Shown piece after piece: positions 26,131 through 35,424 of a stretch of 64,000 nucleotides of DNA. A program made the position numbers and the translations under genes. The DNA comes from Polaribacter glomeratus (GTDB lineage: Bacteria; Bacteroidota; Bacteroidia; Flavobacteriales; Flavobacteriaceae): NCBI RefSeq assembly GCF_002954665.1, contig NZ_MSCM01000001.1:1376836-1440835 (forward strand), given 5' to 3'. Each line of letters starts with the position of its first letter. Positions within the stretch are counted from its first letter, which is position 1. Below the pieces are notes generated by a model, which worked only from the letters and a program-made list of their open reading frames with translations, did not search any database and was not told the DNA's origin.

Positions 26131-27141
26131 TTGAAAAATTTATCCATCTTTAATAAGTTAGTTTACATGCTAAACTCGCTTATTGCAACTATACTTTTGC
26201 TGTCATTTTTACTGCCATATATTTCGCCAAAAACGATACCAGTATTTGCTATTTTAAGTTTATTTGTTCCTTTTTTAATCATTATTAACATGGTTTTTGC
26301 GCTTTATTGGCTGCTACAATTTAAGAAACAATTTATGCTATCTGCTATTATTTTAGGTATTGGCTGGGTTTTTTCTACGCCATTTTATAAAATAACAGAA
26401 AGCAACTCTTCTTTAAATGATGATATAAAAGTAATGAGTTATAATGTAAGAATGTTTAACCATTGGAAATGGATAGATGATGATAAAATCTCTAAAAACA
26501 TTAAAACTTTTATAACCGAACAATCGCCAGACATTATACTTTTTCAAGAATATTATAATTTAGAAAAGCCGCTATTTAATTATCCGTATAAATATATTAA
26601 AACAAAAAATAAACAAGATAAGATTGGCTTGGCTATTTATTCTAAATTCCCTATTCTAAATACTGGTTCATTAAATTTAGAACATACTTCTAACAACATC
26701 ATTTTTGCAGACATTTTAAGAAAAAAAGATACGATTAGAGTTTATAATTTGCATTTACAATCTTTACAATTAAATACAAGTAAAGAAAATTTTGGTCAAG
26801 CAAACTCAGAAAAATTAGTAGCACGTTTAAAAGAGCGATTTAAAAAACAAGCCGACCAAACCGAAATTTTTCTAGCACACGAAAAAGAATTTAAAGGTAA
26901 AAAAATTGTAGCTGGCGATTTTAACAACACTTGTTATTCTTGGGTTTATAATCAAATTTCAAAAAACAAAAAAGATGCTTTTGTAGAAGCAGGAAAAGGT
27001 TTTGGAAAAACATTTAATTATTGGTTTCCTATGAGAATTGATTTTATATTTACAGATGAAACTGCTATTATTAACCAGTTTAGTTCATTTTCAGAAAAAA
27101 ATTCTGACCACTTCCCTATTGTTACTAAAATTAATTGGTAA
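26131..27141 (+). CDS. Membrane-anchored endonuclease/exonuclease/phosphatase (EEP) family protein
   Basis: 336 residues from a TTG start six bases after the second rhomboid; the first ATG (26167) would cut into the first transmembrane helix. Three N-terminal membrane segments (about 10-90) precede an EEP domain: VMSYNVRMFNHWKW, DIILFQEYYN (metal-binding Glu), YNLHLQS, VAGDFNNTCYSW (GDFN) and FIFTDE...NSDHFPIV (SDHxP). The catalytic set is complete. The family includes nucleases, phosphodiesterases and sphingomyelinase-type enzymes; the membrane anchor and outward domain suggest an envelope substrate, but that is inferred. Ends three bases from convergent pepE. Confidence 0.85.
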   Translation: MKNLSIFNKLVYMLNSLIATILLLSFLLPYISPKTIPVFAILSLFVPFLIIINMVFALYWLLQFKKQFMLSAIILGIGWVFSTPFYKITESNSSLNDDIKVMSYNVRMFNHWKWIDDDKISKNIKTFITEQSPDIILFQEYYNLEKPLFNYPYKYIKTKNKQDKIGLAIYSKFPILNTGSLNLEHTSNNIIFADILRKKDTIRVYNLHLQSLQLNTSKENFGQANSEKLVARLKERFKKQADQTEIFLAHEKEFKGKKIVAGDFNNTCYSWVYNQISKNKKDAFVEAGKGFGKTFNYWFPMRIDFIFTDETAIINQFSSFSEKNSDHFPIVTKINW

Positions 27142-27144
27142 ACT

Positions 27145-27846
27145 CTATTTTATAATCAAAAGACCCAACTCTAACTCTTTTGCAATTTTATCTTTTTCAA
27201 ATAATCGACCAGTTTCAGTGCCTTTTAAAGTAATAGAATCCCCTAAAACTTCTAACCAACTTCCTTCACGCAAACCTAAAACGGCCGTTTCATTAAAAAC
27301 ATGAAACTCTTTAATTCTAGTTTCTCTAGTTTCACCCATGTGTTTTGAGTTTTTTAAAGGATCTAAATAATGTGCATTAATGTTAAAAGGAAGCAATCCT
27401 AAAGTGGTAAAACTTGGTGGATACACAATTGGCATATCGTTTGTATTCTTCATAGAAACACCACAAATATTGCTCCCGGCACTTGTACCTAAATACTTAG
27501 TTCCGTTTTCTAAAACTTGCTTTAAAGTAGCAAGAACATCGTTTTTATACAATTGATATACCAACTCAAAAGTATTTCCGCCACCTGTAAAAATTGCCTC
27601 AGCATTTAAAACTGCTTCTTTCGGATTATCAAATTCGTGAATTCCTACAACTTCAATATGTATTTTAGCAAATGCTTTTTGTGCAATTTTAGTATAAGCA
27701 TCGTAAGAAATACCGCTTGGTCTGGCATACGGAATAAAGAGTAGTTTTTTTACATCCGCAAAAAAAACAGTTAACGTTGGTAACAAATATTCTAAATATC
27801 CAGTTCCGTGGATGGTTGATGTACTTGCAATCAGTAATTTTTTCAT
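27145..27846 (-). CDS. pepE: Dipeptidase E (peptidase S51)
   Basis: 233 residues, the length of PepE. Family features: LLFIPYARPSGISYDAYT, IFTGGGNTFELVYQLY, and the nucleophile elbow YLGTSAGSNICGVS with Ser122. PepE hydrolyses dipeptides with N-terminal aspartate in the cytoplasm. Stands alone on the minus strand between the EEP gene and a divergent lipoprotein gene. Confidence 0.92.
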   Translation of the reverse strand: MKKLLIASTSTIHGTGYLEYLLPTLTVFFADVKKLLFIPYARPSGISYDAYTKIAQKAFAKIHIEVVGIHEFDNPKEAVLNAEAIFTGGGNTFELVYQLYKNDVLATLKQVLENGTKYLGTSAGSNICGVSMKNTNDMPIVYPPSFTTLGLLPFNINAHYLDPLKNSKHMGETRETRIKEFHVFNETAVLGLREGSWLEVLGDSITLKGTETGRLFEKDKIAKELELGLLIIK

Positions 27847-27908
27847 CCTTCAAAAATAACAAAAAGAAATAATTAATTTTCGTATATTTAAAAATCTAAA
27901 AAAAACTC

Positions 27909-28445
27909 ATGAAAATGAAGCTATTATTCCTTTTTATTGCAATTCCTCTTTTATTTGCTTGTGAAGTAAATACAAGTTCCAAACCAGATATTACAAGTGG
28001 TGACCTAGTTGGCACGTGGAGTTTAACAAATTTAAGAATTGATTCAGCAATATTAAATATAACTTCTCCAGATCCACTAACTATTACCGCAAGCGGATTT
28101 GGTAAAAATTACAATGCCTCTATTACTTTTGATGAAAACCCAAACCAAGTTTCTGTAGATGGAAACTTTAATTTTGAACTTACCTATACAAACGGTCAAA
28201 CCTATACAAAAAACTTTTACCTAGATGCTATTCTTTTAAACAACACTTTTGGTTCTTCATCTAGTTCTTGGCAAATTGACAATAATATCCTTAGTTTAAT
28301 TAAATCTGGAGAAATTATAAATATTGAAATTATGGAGTATACGGGTTCTAAAATAGTTGTAGAAACTAAAATTAATCAAACTATTACAATCAATAACGTG
28401 AATGCAGAAATAGTTGGAAAAGCATTTATAACTTTAGAAAAATAA
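27909..28445 (+). CDS. Lipocalin-like lipoprotein
   Basis: 178 residues. The leader ends PLLFACEVN (lipobox FAC), and the mature protein starts with a short polar linker then LVGTWSLTNLRI, the opening strand typical of small lipocalin-like domains in Bacteroidota, followed by a run of beta strands. An in-frame ATG two codons later is an equally good start. Function unknown; such proteins are thought to bind small ligands in the periplasm or at the outer membrane. Monocistronic with a clear downstream terminator. Confidence 0.68.
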   Translation: MKMKLLFLFIAIPLLFACEVNTSSKPDITSGDLVGTWSLTNLRIDSAILNITSPDPLTITASGFGKNYNASITFDENPNQVSVDGNFNFELTYTNGQTYTKNFYLDAILLNNTFGSSSSSWQIDNNILSLIKSGEIINIEIMEYTGSKIVVETKINQTITINNVNAEIVGKAFITLEK

Positions 28446-28466
28446 TAATTTGAAGCTAAAATCTTA

Positions 28467-28498
28467 AAAGCATCCTAATAACTAGGATGCTTTTTTTG
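28467..28498 (+). terminator. Rho-independent terminator after the lipocalin-like gene
   Basis: AAAGCATCCTA and TAGGATGCTTT form an 11-bp stem with a 5-base loop followed by T residues. Confidence 0.88.
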
Positions 28499-28562
28499 TT
28501 TAACAAAAGTTTACAATTTTATTAGTAGATTTTTAAGAGAAACAGGGCTGTTCTTTGTGAAC

Positions 28563-29336
28563 ATGAAAAAACATCTAATTTGCTGCTTACTCTTTTTTTC
28601 AATTTTAGGCTTTAGTCAAGAAAACAGAAAACTTATAATTGGCAAAATCTTTTTTGGTAAAGCTGTTGTTTCTGATGTTCATATTATCAATAAAAATACT
28701 AAACAAGGAACAATTACAAATGACGAAGGTTGGTTTGAAATACCTGTTTACATTGGTGATAGTTTACAATTTACACATGTTAATTTACAGGAAAAACAGT
28801 TACTAATTACAAAAGAAATCTTAACTACAAAAAAAATAGAACTTACATTAGAAGAAAAAACATATTCTTTAAATGAAATTACTCTTAAAAAACCTAGAAG
28901 TATTTTTTATGTAGACCCGCAAATGATGCCGCCACCAATAGTAAATGCTAACACACTTAATTTACCGTATGCAAATACCATTGCAAAAAAAGACCTTTCT
29001 GTTTTAAAATTTAGATCTGGTGGCGTTGTAAGTTTAGATAATTTATTTAATACTTTAAACGGGAATAACAAACGTAAAAAAGAACTACAAAAAATTTTGT
29101 TAGAAGATAACGGACTTTCAAAAATTAGAAAACATTTTACTGATGACTTTTTTATAACAGATTTGCATATTAAAAGAGAGCAAATCAATCCGTTTTTAAA
29201 TTACTGTTTCAAAAGTAATATTGTTGCTTACTTTAATAGAAACGAAAATATAAAGGTTACTAAAATTTTAATGGATCAAAGCAAAACTTTTCCTCAGATT
29301 GTAAATACAGACACATTAATAGTTTTTAAAAAATAA
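28563..29336 (+). CDS. Exported protein with carboxypeptidase-regulatory-like domain
   Basis: 257 residues from the ATG at 28563, chosen over an in-frame GTG two codons earlier because it opens a standard signal peptide (MKKHLICCLLFFSILGFSQ). Residues ~25-110 form a CarboxypepD_reg-like beta sandwich (IGKIFFGKAVVSDVHIINK, TNDEGWFEIPVYIGDSLQ, ITLKKP). The rest is mostly helical and of no recognised family. Homologues in Bacteroidota carry this domain before outer-membrane receptors or alone; here no barrel follows. The next gene has the same architecture, so the two are paralogues. Confidence 0.72.
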   Translation: MKKHLICCLLFFSILGFSQENRKLIIGKIFFGKAVVSDVHIINKNTKQGTITNDEGWFEIPVYIGDSLQFTHVNLQEKQLLITKEILTTKKIELTLEEKTYSLNEITLKKPRSIFYVDPQMMPPPIVNANTLNLPYANTIAKKDLSVLKFRSGGVVSLDNLFNTLNGNNKRKKELQKILLEDNGLSKIRKHFTDDFFITDLHIKREQINPFLNYCFKSNIVAYFNRNENIKVTKILMDQSKTFPQIVNTDTLIVFKK

Positions 29337-29380
29337 GAATTTAACAGAAGTTTAGAATTAAATTTATTAAAAATAAGAAT

Positions 29381-29388
29381 TAAATTTG
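29381..29388 (+). promoter_or_regulatory. Possible -7 box before the second regulatory-like-domain gene
   Basis: TAAATTTG fits TAnnTTTG and lies 29 bases before the ATG at 29418; the -33 TTG is not clear. Confidence 0.4.
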
Positions 29389-29417
29389 CTTAATTTGTAA
29401 AAAGCTAAAACTTACTT

Positions 29418-30224
29418 ATGATAAAAAAATTACTTTTTGCATCTTTCTTTTTTATCTATTGTATCAACTCCTTTTCTCAAGAAAAAAACAAGATTATTAG
29501 CGGTCAAGTTTCAGATTCTCTTGGTATTATTAAAAACGCAAATATTATCAACCTAAAAACAAAACAAGGTACTTTTTCTAGTGATGAAGGCTTGTTTCGA
29601 ATTTTTGTTTCCGAAGGTGATTCTTTAAGAGTATCGTCTGTGCAGCATATTCCTAGATTATTTCTTATCACAAGAAAAATTATCAAAGAAAAAAATATGC
29701 AAATTTTATTAAAATCGAATATTTATACATTAGATACATTTGAGCTAAAAAGACATCATTTAAGCGGACGATTGGGTATTGACACAAAAGCAGTTCCTAA
29801 TAATAAAAAAGATTCTTTGTTAGCGAAAGTATTAGATTTTTCAAACGTTAATTTTAAGCAAAAAGATCAAACAATTGATGCAAATATTAGAGCAAAACCG
29901 CCTGTAAACAATACAGATCCAAATAGTAGATTTGTTGGTGCGGGTGCATCTGCTACTATACCTTTTAAAGATTCTGAGCGTTTGTGGGCTTTAAGAAGAG
30001 AGCTGGCTTTAAAGAAAGCTTTTCCTTTTAAAATACTTTCAGAATTAGGCGAAAAATTCTTTTTTGATGAACTTAAAATTCCTGTTGAAAAATACTTTCA
30101 TTTCTTAGAGTATTGCAATCCGTTAGGTATAGAAAAAATGCATAAAGACGGCAAATTATTAGAAATCATTAAAATATTAAGAACAGAAAGTATCTCGTAC
30201 CATGAAATCATAAAAAATGATTAA
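29418..30224 (+). CDS. Exported protein with carboxypeptidase-regulatory-like domain, paralogue of the preceding gene
   Basis: 268 residues. Signal peptide to about FFIYCINSFSQ, then a CarboxypepD_reg-like domain (SGQVSDSLGIIKNANIINL, SSDEGLFRIFVSEGDSLR) and a C-terminal helical part (DSERLWALRRELALKKAFPF, LGEKFFFDELKIPVEKYFHF) that parallels the last part of the gene upstream (KHFTDDFFITDLHI). The pair probably arose by duplication. Function unknown. It is 29 bp upstream of the DUF6702-like gene and may be co-transcribed with it and the M1 peptidase. Confidence 0.72.
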   Translation: MIKKLLFASFFFIYCINSFSQEKNKIISGQVSDSLGIIKNANIINLKTKQGTFSSDEGLFRIFVSEGDSLRVSSVQHIPRLFLITRKIIKEKNMQILLKSNIYTLDTFELKRHHLSGRLGIDTKAVPNNKKDSLLAKVLDFSNVNFKQKDQTIDANIRAKPPVNNTDPNSRFVGAGASATIPFKDSERLWALRRELALKKAFPFKILSELGEKFFFDELKIPVEKYFHFLEYCNPLGIEKMHKDGKLLEIIKILRTESISYHEIIKND

Positions 30225-30253
30225 ATTGGCCTACTATTTGATTCTTACAGTGT

Positions 30254-30751
30254 ATGAAATTAAACAAAACTTTTTTACTACTCTTTATTATTCCCTTACT
30301 CTCTTTTTCTGCACACAAATACTATTTGAGTTTAACTCAAATTAAATATAAGTCAGAAGCAAAATCCGTTCAAATTATTATCAATGTTTTTATGGATGAT
30401 ATAGAAACTGCTTTAAATAAAGATTATAATATCGATTTAAAACTAAGCACAAAAAAAGAATTAAAAGACAACACTATTTACTTTAAAAAGTATTTAAAAG
30501 AAAAGTTACATTTTAAAATAGACGGAATTGCCAAAGAATTCACTTTTGTAGGCAAAGAATATGAAGGTGATTTAGTTTATTTTTATTTAGAAATACCAAA
30601 CATCAATCAATTTAAAACTATTGAAGTTGAGAATAATATACTAATTGAACATTTTCCGCAACAACAAAATTTAACAAAATGTAAACTTGGCGAAAAGCAT
30701 AAAAGTTTGCTTTTAACAAAAGAAGAGAATTCAGCAAAATTTACTTATTAA
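30254..30751 (+). CDS. DUF6702-like exported protein
   Basis: 165 residues with a signal peptide (LLLFIIPLLSFSAHKYYL). After cleavage it begins HKYYLSLTQIKYKSEAKS and contains VFMDDIETAL and FVGKEYEGDLVYFYLEI, segments I associate with DUF6702 proteins, which in flavobacteria stand just before M1-family peptidase genes as here (28-bp gap). All-beta, probably periplasmic; no enzyme motif. A role together with the peptidase is suggested only by the constant neighbourhood. Confidence 0.7.
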   Translation: MKLNKTFLLLFIIPLLSFSAHKYYLSLTQIKYKSEAKSVQIIINVFMDDIETALNKDYNIDLKLSTKKELKDNTIYFKKYLKEKLHFKIDGIAKEFTFVGKEYEGDLVYFYLEIPNINQFKTIEVENNILIEHFPQQQNLTKCKLGEKHKSLLLTKEENSAKFTY

Positions 30752-30779
30752 TATTTATTCAAATCAAAATCAATCACTT

Positions 30780-32894
30780 ATGAAAAAACTTGGAATCCTC
30801 CTTTTATCTCTTTTTTTTATAGCAAATACGTTTGCACAGAAAAAAGAAGTACAACAAGGACACACAAATCAAAACAAATTTAAACAGTTAAAAGATGAGT
30901 TTGCAACACCAAATGACCAAAGAACTGCTTCTGGTGCTCCTGGAAAAAATTACACCCAACAGAAAGTAGATTATGTAATGGATATTGTTTTAGATGACGA
31001 AAAACAAAAAATTACAGGTGCAGAAACAATTACATATCATAATAATTCTAGAGATGAATTAACGTATTTATGGTTGCAATTAGATCAAAACATGAGAGCT
31101 GCAGATTCTAAATCACCAGATATTGAAACAGCTGCAATTCCAGAAAAATTAAGCCAAGCTAAATTTAATCAATCGTATCCTGATGTAGTTTTTGATGGTG
31201 GATTTAAAATTATGAGCGTAACAAATATTGATGGTAGTTCTTTATCATACACCATTAATCAAACCATGATGCGTATTAATTTGCCAAAACCATTAGCATC
31301 TGGCGCTACTTTTAAATTTAATGTTAAATGGTGGTATTACATCAACAATCATATAACGCAAGGAGGAAGATCTGGTTTTGAACATTTTGAAGACGGAAAT
31401 AATAACTATGTAATTGCCCAATTTTACCCAAGATTGTGTGTATATGATAATGTAGAAGGTTGGCAAAATGACCAATTTTGGGGAAGAAGTGAATTTGCGT
31501 TAGAGTTTGGAGATTTTACCGTAAATATTACCGTTCCAGAAGATCATATGTTAGGCGCAACTGGAGTTTTAAAAAATGAAACTATTGTTTTATCAAAAAA
31601 AGAGCAAGAAAGGTTAGCAATTGCTAAAAAAACCTTCGACAAGCCTGTTCTTATTAGAAGTCAAGAAGAAGCAGAACAAATTGAAAAAGGAAATTCTAAG
31701 AAAACAAAAACTTGGAAATTCTTCGCAGAAAATGTTAGAGATTATGCTTTTGCAACTTCAAGAAAATTTATTTGGGATGCAATGGCGGTAGATATTAATG
31801 GCAAAACGGTTATGGCATATTCTTTATATTCTAAAGAAGCAAACCCTTTGTACGGCGACCATTCTACAAGAGCAGTTGCACAAACTTTAAAAACATATTC
31901 TAAATTCACGTTCGAGTATCCGTATCACAAAGCAATTTCTGTAGACGGACAAATGGGTATGGAATATCCGCAAATTTGTTTTAATCCAGGAAGACCAGAT
32001 CTTGCTGATGGTGGTTATTCTGATAAAGTAAAATACAGAATGATTAAAGTTACAATACACGAAGTAGGACATAACTTTTTTCCGATGATTGTAAACTCTG
32101 ATGAAAGACAATGGACTTGGATGGATGAAGGATTAAACTCATACATGGAAATGCAAGCCGAATTAGATTATGACAAAGATTTCCCTATAACAAGAGGCTA
32201 TCCTAAAAACATAGTTGGGTATATGAATGGCGATCAATCTTTAATTGCACCAATTATGACCAAAGGAGACAATGTATATGAATTTGGTAATAATGCATAT
32301 GGCAAACCTGCAACTGCGCTGTGGATTTTGCGTGAAACCATTATGGGTAAAGAATTATTTGACCATGCTTTTAAAACCTATTCTCAAAGATGGATGTTTA
32401 AACATCCGTCACCTGAAGATTTTTTTAGAACAATGGAAGACGCTTCAGGCGTTGATTTAGATTGGTTTTGGAGAGGTTGGTTTTATACTACGGATGTAAC
32501 AGATATCGGTGTAAAAGGTGTAAAAAAATTCTATACCACACAAGGTGACGATGAAGTAGTATTTACAGAAGATGCATCCGAAGGATTAGGGTTTTCTAAA
32601 AAACATAAAAAATACCATTACGAAATTACATACAACAAACCAGGCGGTTTAGTAATGCCAATTATTGTAGAATTTACATATAAAGATGGCACTAAAGAAC
32701 GAAAAACATATCCTGCACAAATTTGGAGATTAAATGACAAAGAAGTTACTAAAGTATTTTCTTCATCAAAAGAAATAGAAAATATTACTATTGATCCAGA
32801 TTTAGAAACGGCAGATGTTGACACAACAAATAACAATTGGCCGCAAGATAAAACAGATAAATTTGATCAATTTAAAAACAAAATTAAGGGTTAA
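30780..32894 (+). CDS. M1 family metallopeptidase, first of two tandem paralogues
   Basis: 704 residues with a signal peptide (LLLSLFFIANTFAQ). The gluzincin zinc site is HEVGH at 427-431 with the third ligand Glu450 in QWTWMDEGLNS, eighteen residues on, as in M1. The substrate-binding GxMEN motif is replaced by GMEYPQI, as in many Bacteroidota M1 proteins. N-terminal beta domain before, helical region after, then a beta domain ending in DLETADVDTTNNNWP. Probably a periplasmic or surface aminopeptidase-like enzyme working on peptides; specificity unknown. The mature protein opens with a polar QQGHTNQNKF segment shared with its paralogue. Confidence 0.9.
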   Translation: MKKLGILLLSLFFIANTFAQKKEVQQGHTNQNKFKQLKDEFATPNDQRTASGAPGKNYTQQKVDYVMDIVLDDEKQKITGAETITYHNNSRDELTYLWLQLDQNMRAADSKSPDIETAAIPEKLSQAKFNQSYPDVVFDGGFKIMSVTNIDGSSLSYTINQTMMRINLPKPLASGATFKFNVKWWYYINNHITQGGRSGFEHFEDGNNNYVIAQFYPRLCVYDNVEGWQNDQFWGRSEFALEFGDFTVNITVPEDHMLGATGVLKNETIVLSKKEQERLAIAKKTFDKPVLIRSQEEAEQIEKGNSKKTKTWKFFAENVRDYAFATSRKFIWDAMAVDINGKTVMAYSLYSKEANPLYGDHSTRAVAQTLKTYSKFTFEYPYHKAISVDGQMGMEYPQICFNPGRPDLADGGYSDKVKYRMIKVTIHEVGHNFFPMIVNSDERQWTWMDEGLNSYMEMQAELDYDKDFPITRGYPKNIVGYMNGDQSLIAPIMTKGDNVYEFGNNAYGKPATALWILRETIMGKELFDHAFKTYSQRWMFKHPSPEDFFRTMEDASGVDLDWFWRGWFYTTDVTDIGVKGVKKFYTTQGDDEVVFTEDASEGLGFSKKHKKYHYEITYNKPGGLVMPIIVEFTYKDGTKERKTYPAQIWRLNDKEVTKVFSSSKEIENITIDPDLETADVDTTNNNWPQDKTDKFDQFKNKIKG

Positions 32895-32915
32895 AATTTA
32901 GCAGAAGAATACATA

Positions 32916-32948
32916 AAAAGGCAATCTTTATACAGATTGCCTTTTTTT
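32916..32948 (+). terminator. Terminator between the two M1 peptidase genes
   Basis: AAAAGGCAATCT and AGATTGCCTTTT form a 12-bp stem with a 6-base loop, then T residues. The two paralogues therefore have separate transcripts. Confidence 0.88.
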
Positions 32949-33041
32949 ATGATAAAGGTTTGTTAAAATTTTAACATTCTTTAACTTATTTACTGAGATA
33001 TTGCTAATTTAGTGGACAATTAAAAATTCAAATCAAATCAA

Positions 33042-35243
33042 ATGAAAAAAATCTATTTAGTAGTATTTTCTTTATTCTTTGTAGTTGCATCAAATATTGC
33101 GCAAGAAAAACAAGAAGCAAAGAAAACGCAACAAGGACACACGGATCAAAACAAATTTCGACAAATGAAAGATGTTTTGGCAACAGCTAATGATCAACAC
33201 ACTGCTTCTGGAGCTCCTGGTCATCAATATACACAACAAAAGGTGGATTATGTGATGAACATTCGTTTAGAAGAAAGTACTAACAAAATTTATGGTGACG
33301 AAAACATTACCTATCACAATAATTCTAAAGATAATTTAGATTATTTATGGTTGCAATTAGACCAAAACATGAGAGCAGATGATTCTAAAACTCCGTTAGC
33401 ATCTTCTAATGCTGCTGCTGCTTTTTTAACCCCAGACAACTTTAAAACTTCTTTTATGAAAGAAGGTAAAGGTTTTGGTTTTAAAATAGAAAAAGTAGAA
33501 AGTGATGGTAAACCATTATCACATACTATTAATAGTACCATGATGCGTATTAATTTGCCAAAAGCATTAGCGCCTGGTGAAACATTTAAATTTAGTATTA
33601 AATGGAATTATAAAATAAATGACATCAATATTGATGGTGGTCGTTCTGGTTTAGAAACTTTTCCCGATGGAAACAATAACTATACAATTGCACAGTTTTT
33701 TCCAAGATTATGTGTGTATGACAATGTACAAGGATGGCAAAATATGCAATTCTGGGGCAGAAGTGAATTTGCTCTAGAATTTGGAGATTATGAAGTAAAC
33801 TTAACGGTACCCGCAGATCATATTGTTGATGCAACTGGGGTTTTACAAAATGAAAAAGATGTTTTAACCAAAGAACAACGTAATCGTTGGGAAAAAGCTA
33901 GAAAATCTTTTAAAGATCCTGTTTTAATTGTAACACAACAAGAAGCTGAAATTGCAGAAAAGGGGCGAGTTACAACTTCTAAAACTTGGAAATTTAAAGC
34001 AGAGCAAGTTAGAGATTTTGCTTTTGCAACGTCTAGAAAATATATTTGGGATGCAATGGCCACCAATGTAAACGGTAAAACGGTAATGGCTGTTTCTTTG
34101 TATCCAAAAGAAGGAAACCCTTTATGGGAAGAGCATTCTACAAAAGCAGTTGCGCATACATTAATTGAATATTCTAAATTAACATTCGATTATCCGTATC
34201 CAAAAGCGATTTCTGTACACTCTGAAAGACAAGGAATGGAGTACCCAATGATATGTTTCAACTTTGGTAGACCAGATGCTGATGGAACGTATTCTGACAG
34301 AACCAAAAAAGGAATGTTAGGTGTAATTATTCATGAAGTTGGTCACAACTTTTTCCCTATGATTGTAAATTCTGATGAAAGACAATGGACTTGGATGGAT
34401 GAAGGCTTAAATTCTTTTGTAGAAATTTTAGCTGAATTAACCTACGATCCAGAATTATTTGCAACAAACCCTACAAATGAAATTACAAGATATATGGGCG
34501 GAGATCAAAGTAACATCTCTCCTATTATGTCTCAAGGAGATTACGTAAAACAATTTGGCCCAAATGCATATTCTAAGCCAGCAGCTGGTTTGTATATGTT
34601 GCGCCAAACAATTATGGGTCCAGAATTATTTGACCATGCTTTTAGAACCTATGCAAAAAGATGGATGTTTAAACACCCAACACCAGAAGATTTCTTTAGA
34701 ACTATGGAAGATGCATCTAGTATGGATTTAGATTGGTTTTTTAGAGGATGGTTTTATACTACGGATGTAACAGATATAGGTATTAAGGAAGTAAAACCTT
34801 TATATTTAACGGATAAGCCAAGTGAAAGAGTTACTAAGTTAAAAGAGCAATACAAACAATATTTTGATGGTTTAGGAGACTTAGTGTACATTACAGATAA
34901 CAAAGAAGAAGCAAATTCGAAAGCGATGGATATGTATGCAGCCGGTAAAGAAGTACCTTCTTTTATTTATTCGGTTGAGTTTGAAAAACCAGGAGGTTTA
35001 GTAATGCCAATTATTGTTGAATTAACCTATGCAGACGGTTCTAAAGTAAAACAAACGTTCCCTGCTCAAATTTGGATGCAAGATGATACTTCTGTAAAAA
35101 GAGTTTTTGCTTCTACACAAGAAATTACAAATATTACCGTAGATCCAGATTTAGAAACGGCAGATGTTGATACATCGAATAACAGCTGGCCTAAAAAAGA
35201 TGCTGATAAATTTGATCAATTTAAAGAAAAAATTAAAGATTAA
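33042..35243 (+). CDS. M1 family metallopeptidase, second of two tandem paralogues
   Basis: 733 residues, similar to its upstream neighbour along the whole length. Signal peptide to about VVASNIAQ. Zinc site HEVGH at 431-435 with Glu454 in QWTWMDEGLNS; GMEYPMI replaces GxMEN. Compared with the first copy it has an additional ~35 residues near 600-640 (ERVTKLKEQYKQYFDGLGDL) and another near residue 120. Both catalytic sites are intact, so both copies are presumably active, perhaps with different substrates or conditions of expression. Own terminator downstream. Confidence 0.9.
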   Translation: MKKIYLVVFSLFFVVASNIAQEKQEAKKTQQGHTDQNKFRQMKDVLATANDQHTASGAPGHQYTQQKVDYVMNIRLEESTNKIYGDENITYHNNSKDNLDYLWLQLDQNMRADDSKTPLASSNAAAAFLTPDNFKTSFMKEGKGFGFKIEKVESDGKPLSHTINSTMMRINLPKALAPGETFKFSIKWNYKINDINIDGGRSGLETFPDGNNNYTIAQFFPRLCVYDNVQGWQNMQFWGRSEFALEFGDYEVNLTVPADHIVDATGVLQNEKDVLTKEQRNRWEKARKSFKDPVLIVTQQEAEIAEKGRVTTSKTWKFKAEQVRDFAFATSRKYIWDAMATNVNGKTVMAVSLYPKEGNPLWEEHSTKAVAHTLIEYSKLTFDYPYPKAISVHSERQGMEYPMICFNFGRPDADGTYSDRTKKGMLGVIIHEVGHNFFPMIVNSDERQWTWMDEGLNSFVEILAELTYDPELFATNPTNEITRYMGGDQSNISPIMSQGDYVKQFGPNAYSKPAAGLYMLRQTIMGPELFDHAFRTYAKRWMFKHPTPEDFFRTMEDASSMDLDWFFRGWFYTTDVTDIGIKEVKPLYLTDKPSERVTKLKEQYKQYFDGLGDLVYITDNKEEANSKAMDMYAAGKEVPSFIYSVEFEKPGGLVMPIIVELTYADGSKVKQTFPAQIWMQDDTSVKRVFASTQEITNITVDPDLETADVDTSNNSWPKKDADKFDQFKEKIKD

Positions 35244-35272
35244 CTATTTTTAACAAATTCTATTATTATAAG

Positions 35273-35300
35273 AAACCTCACAAATCTGTGAGGTTTTTTT
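35273..35300 (+). terminator. Terminator after the second M1 peptidase gene
   Basis: AAACCTCACA and TGTGAGGTTT form a 10-bp stem with a short loop, followed by T residues. Confidence 0.88.
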
Positions 35301-35424
35301 ATTTTAAAAAAATAGCTTTTACACGTTGATTAAAAAAAGCCTAACTTAGCTAAGTAAAAGCACTACACTTTAAATACTATACTGTAATCATATCAGTATT
35401 AATTTATCATTAAAGCCCTACAAA

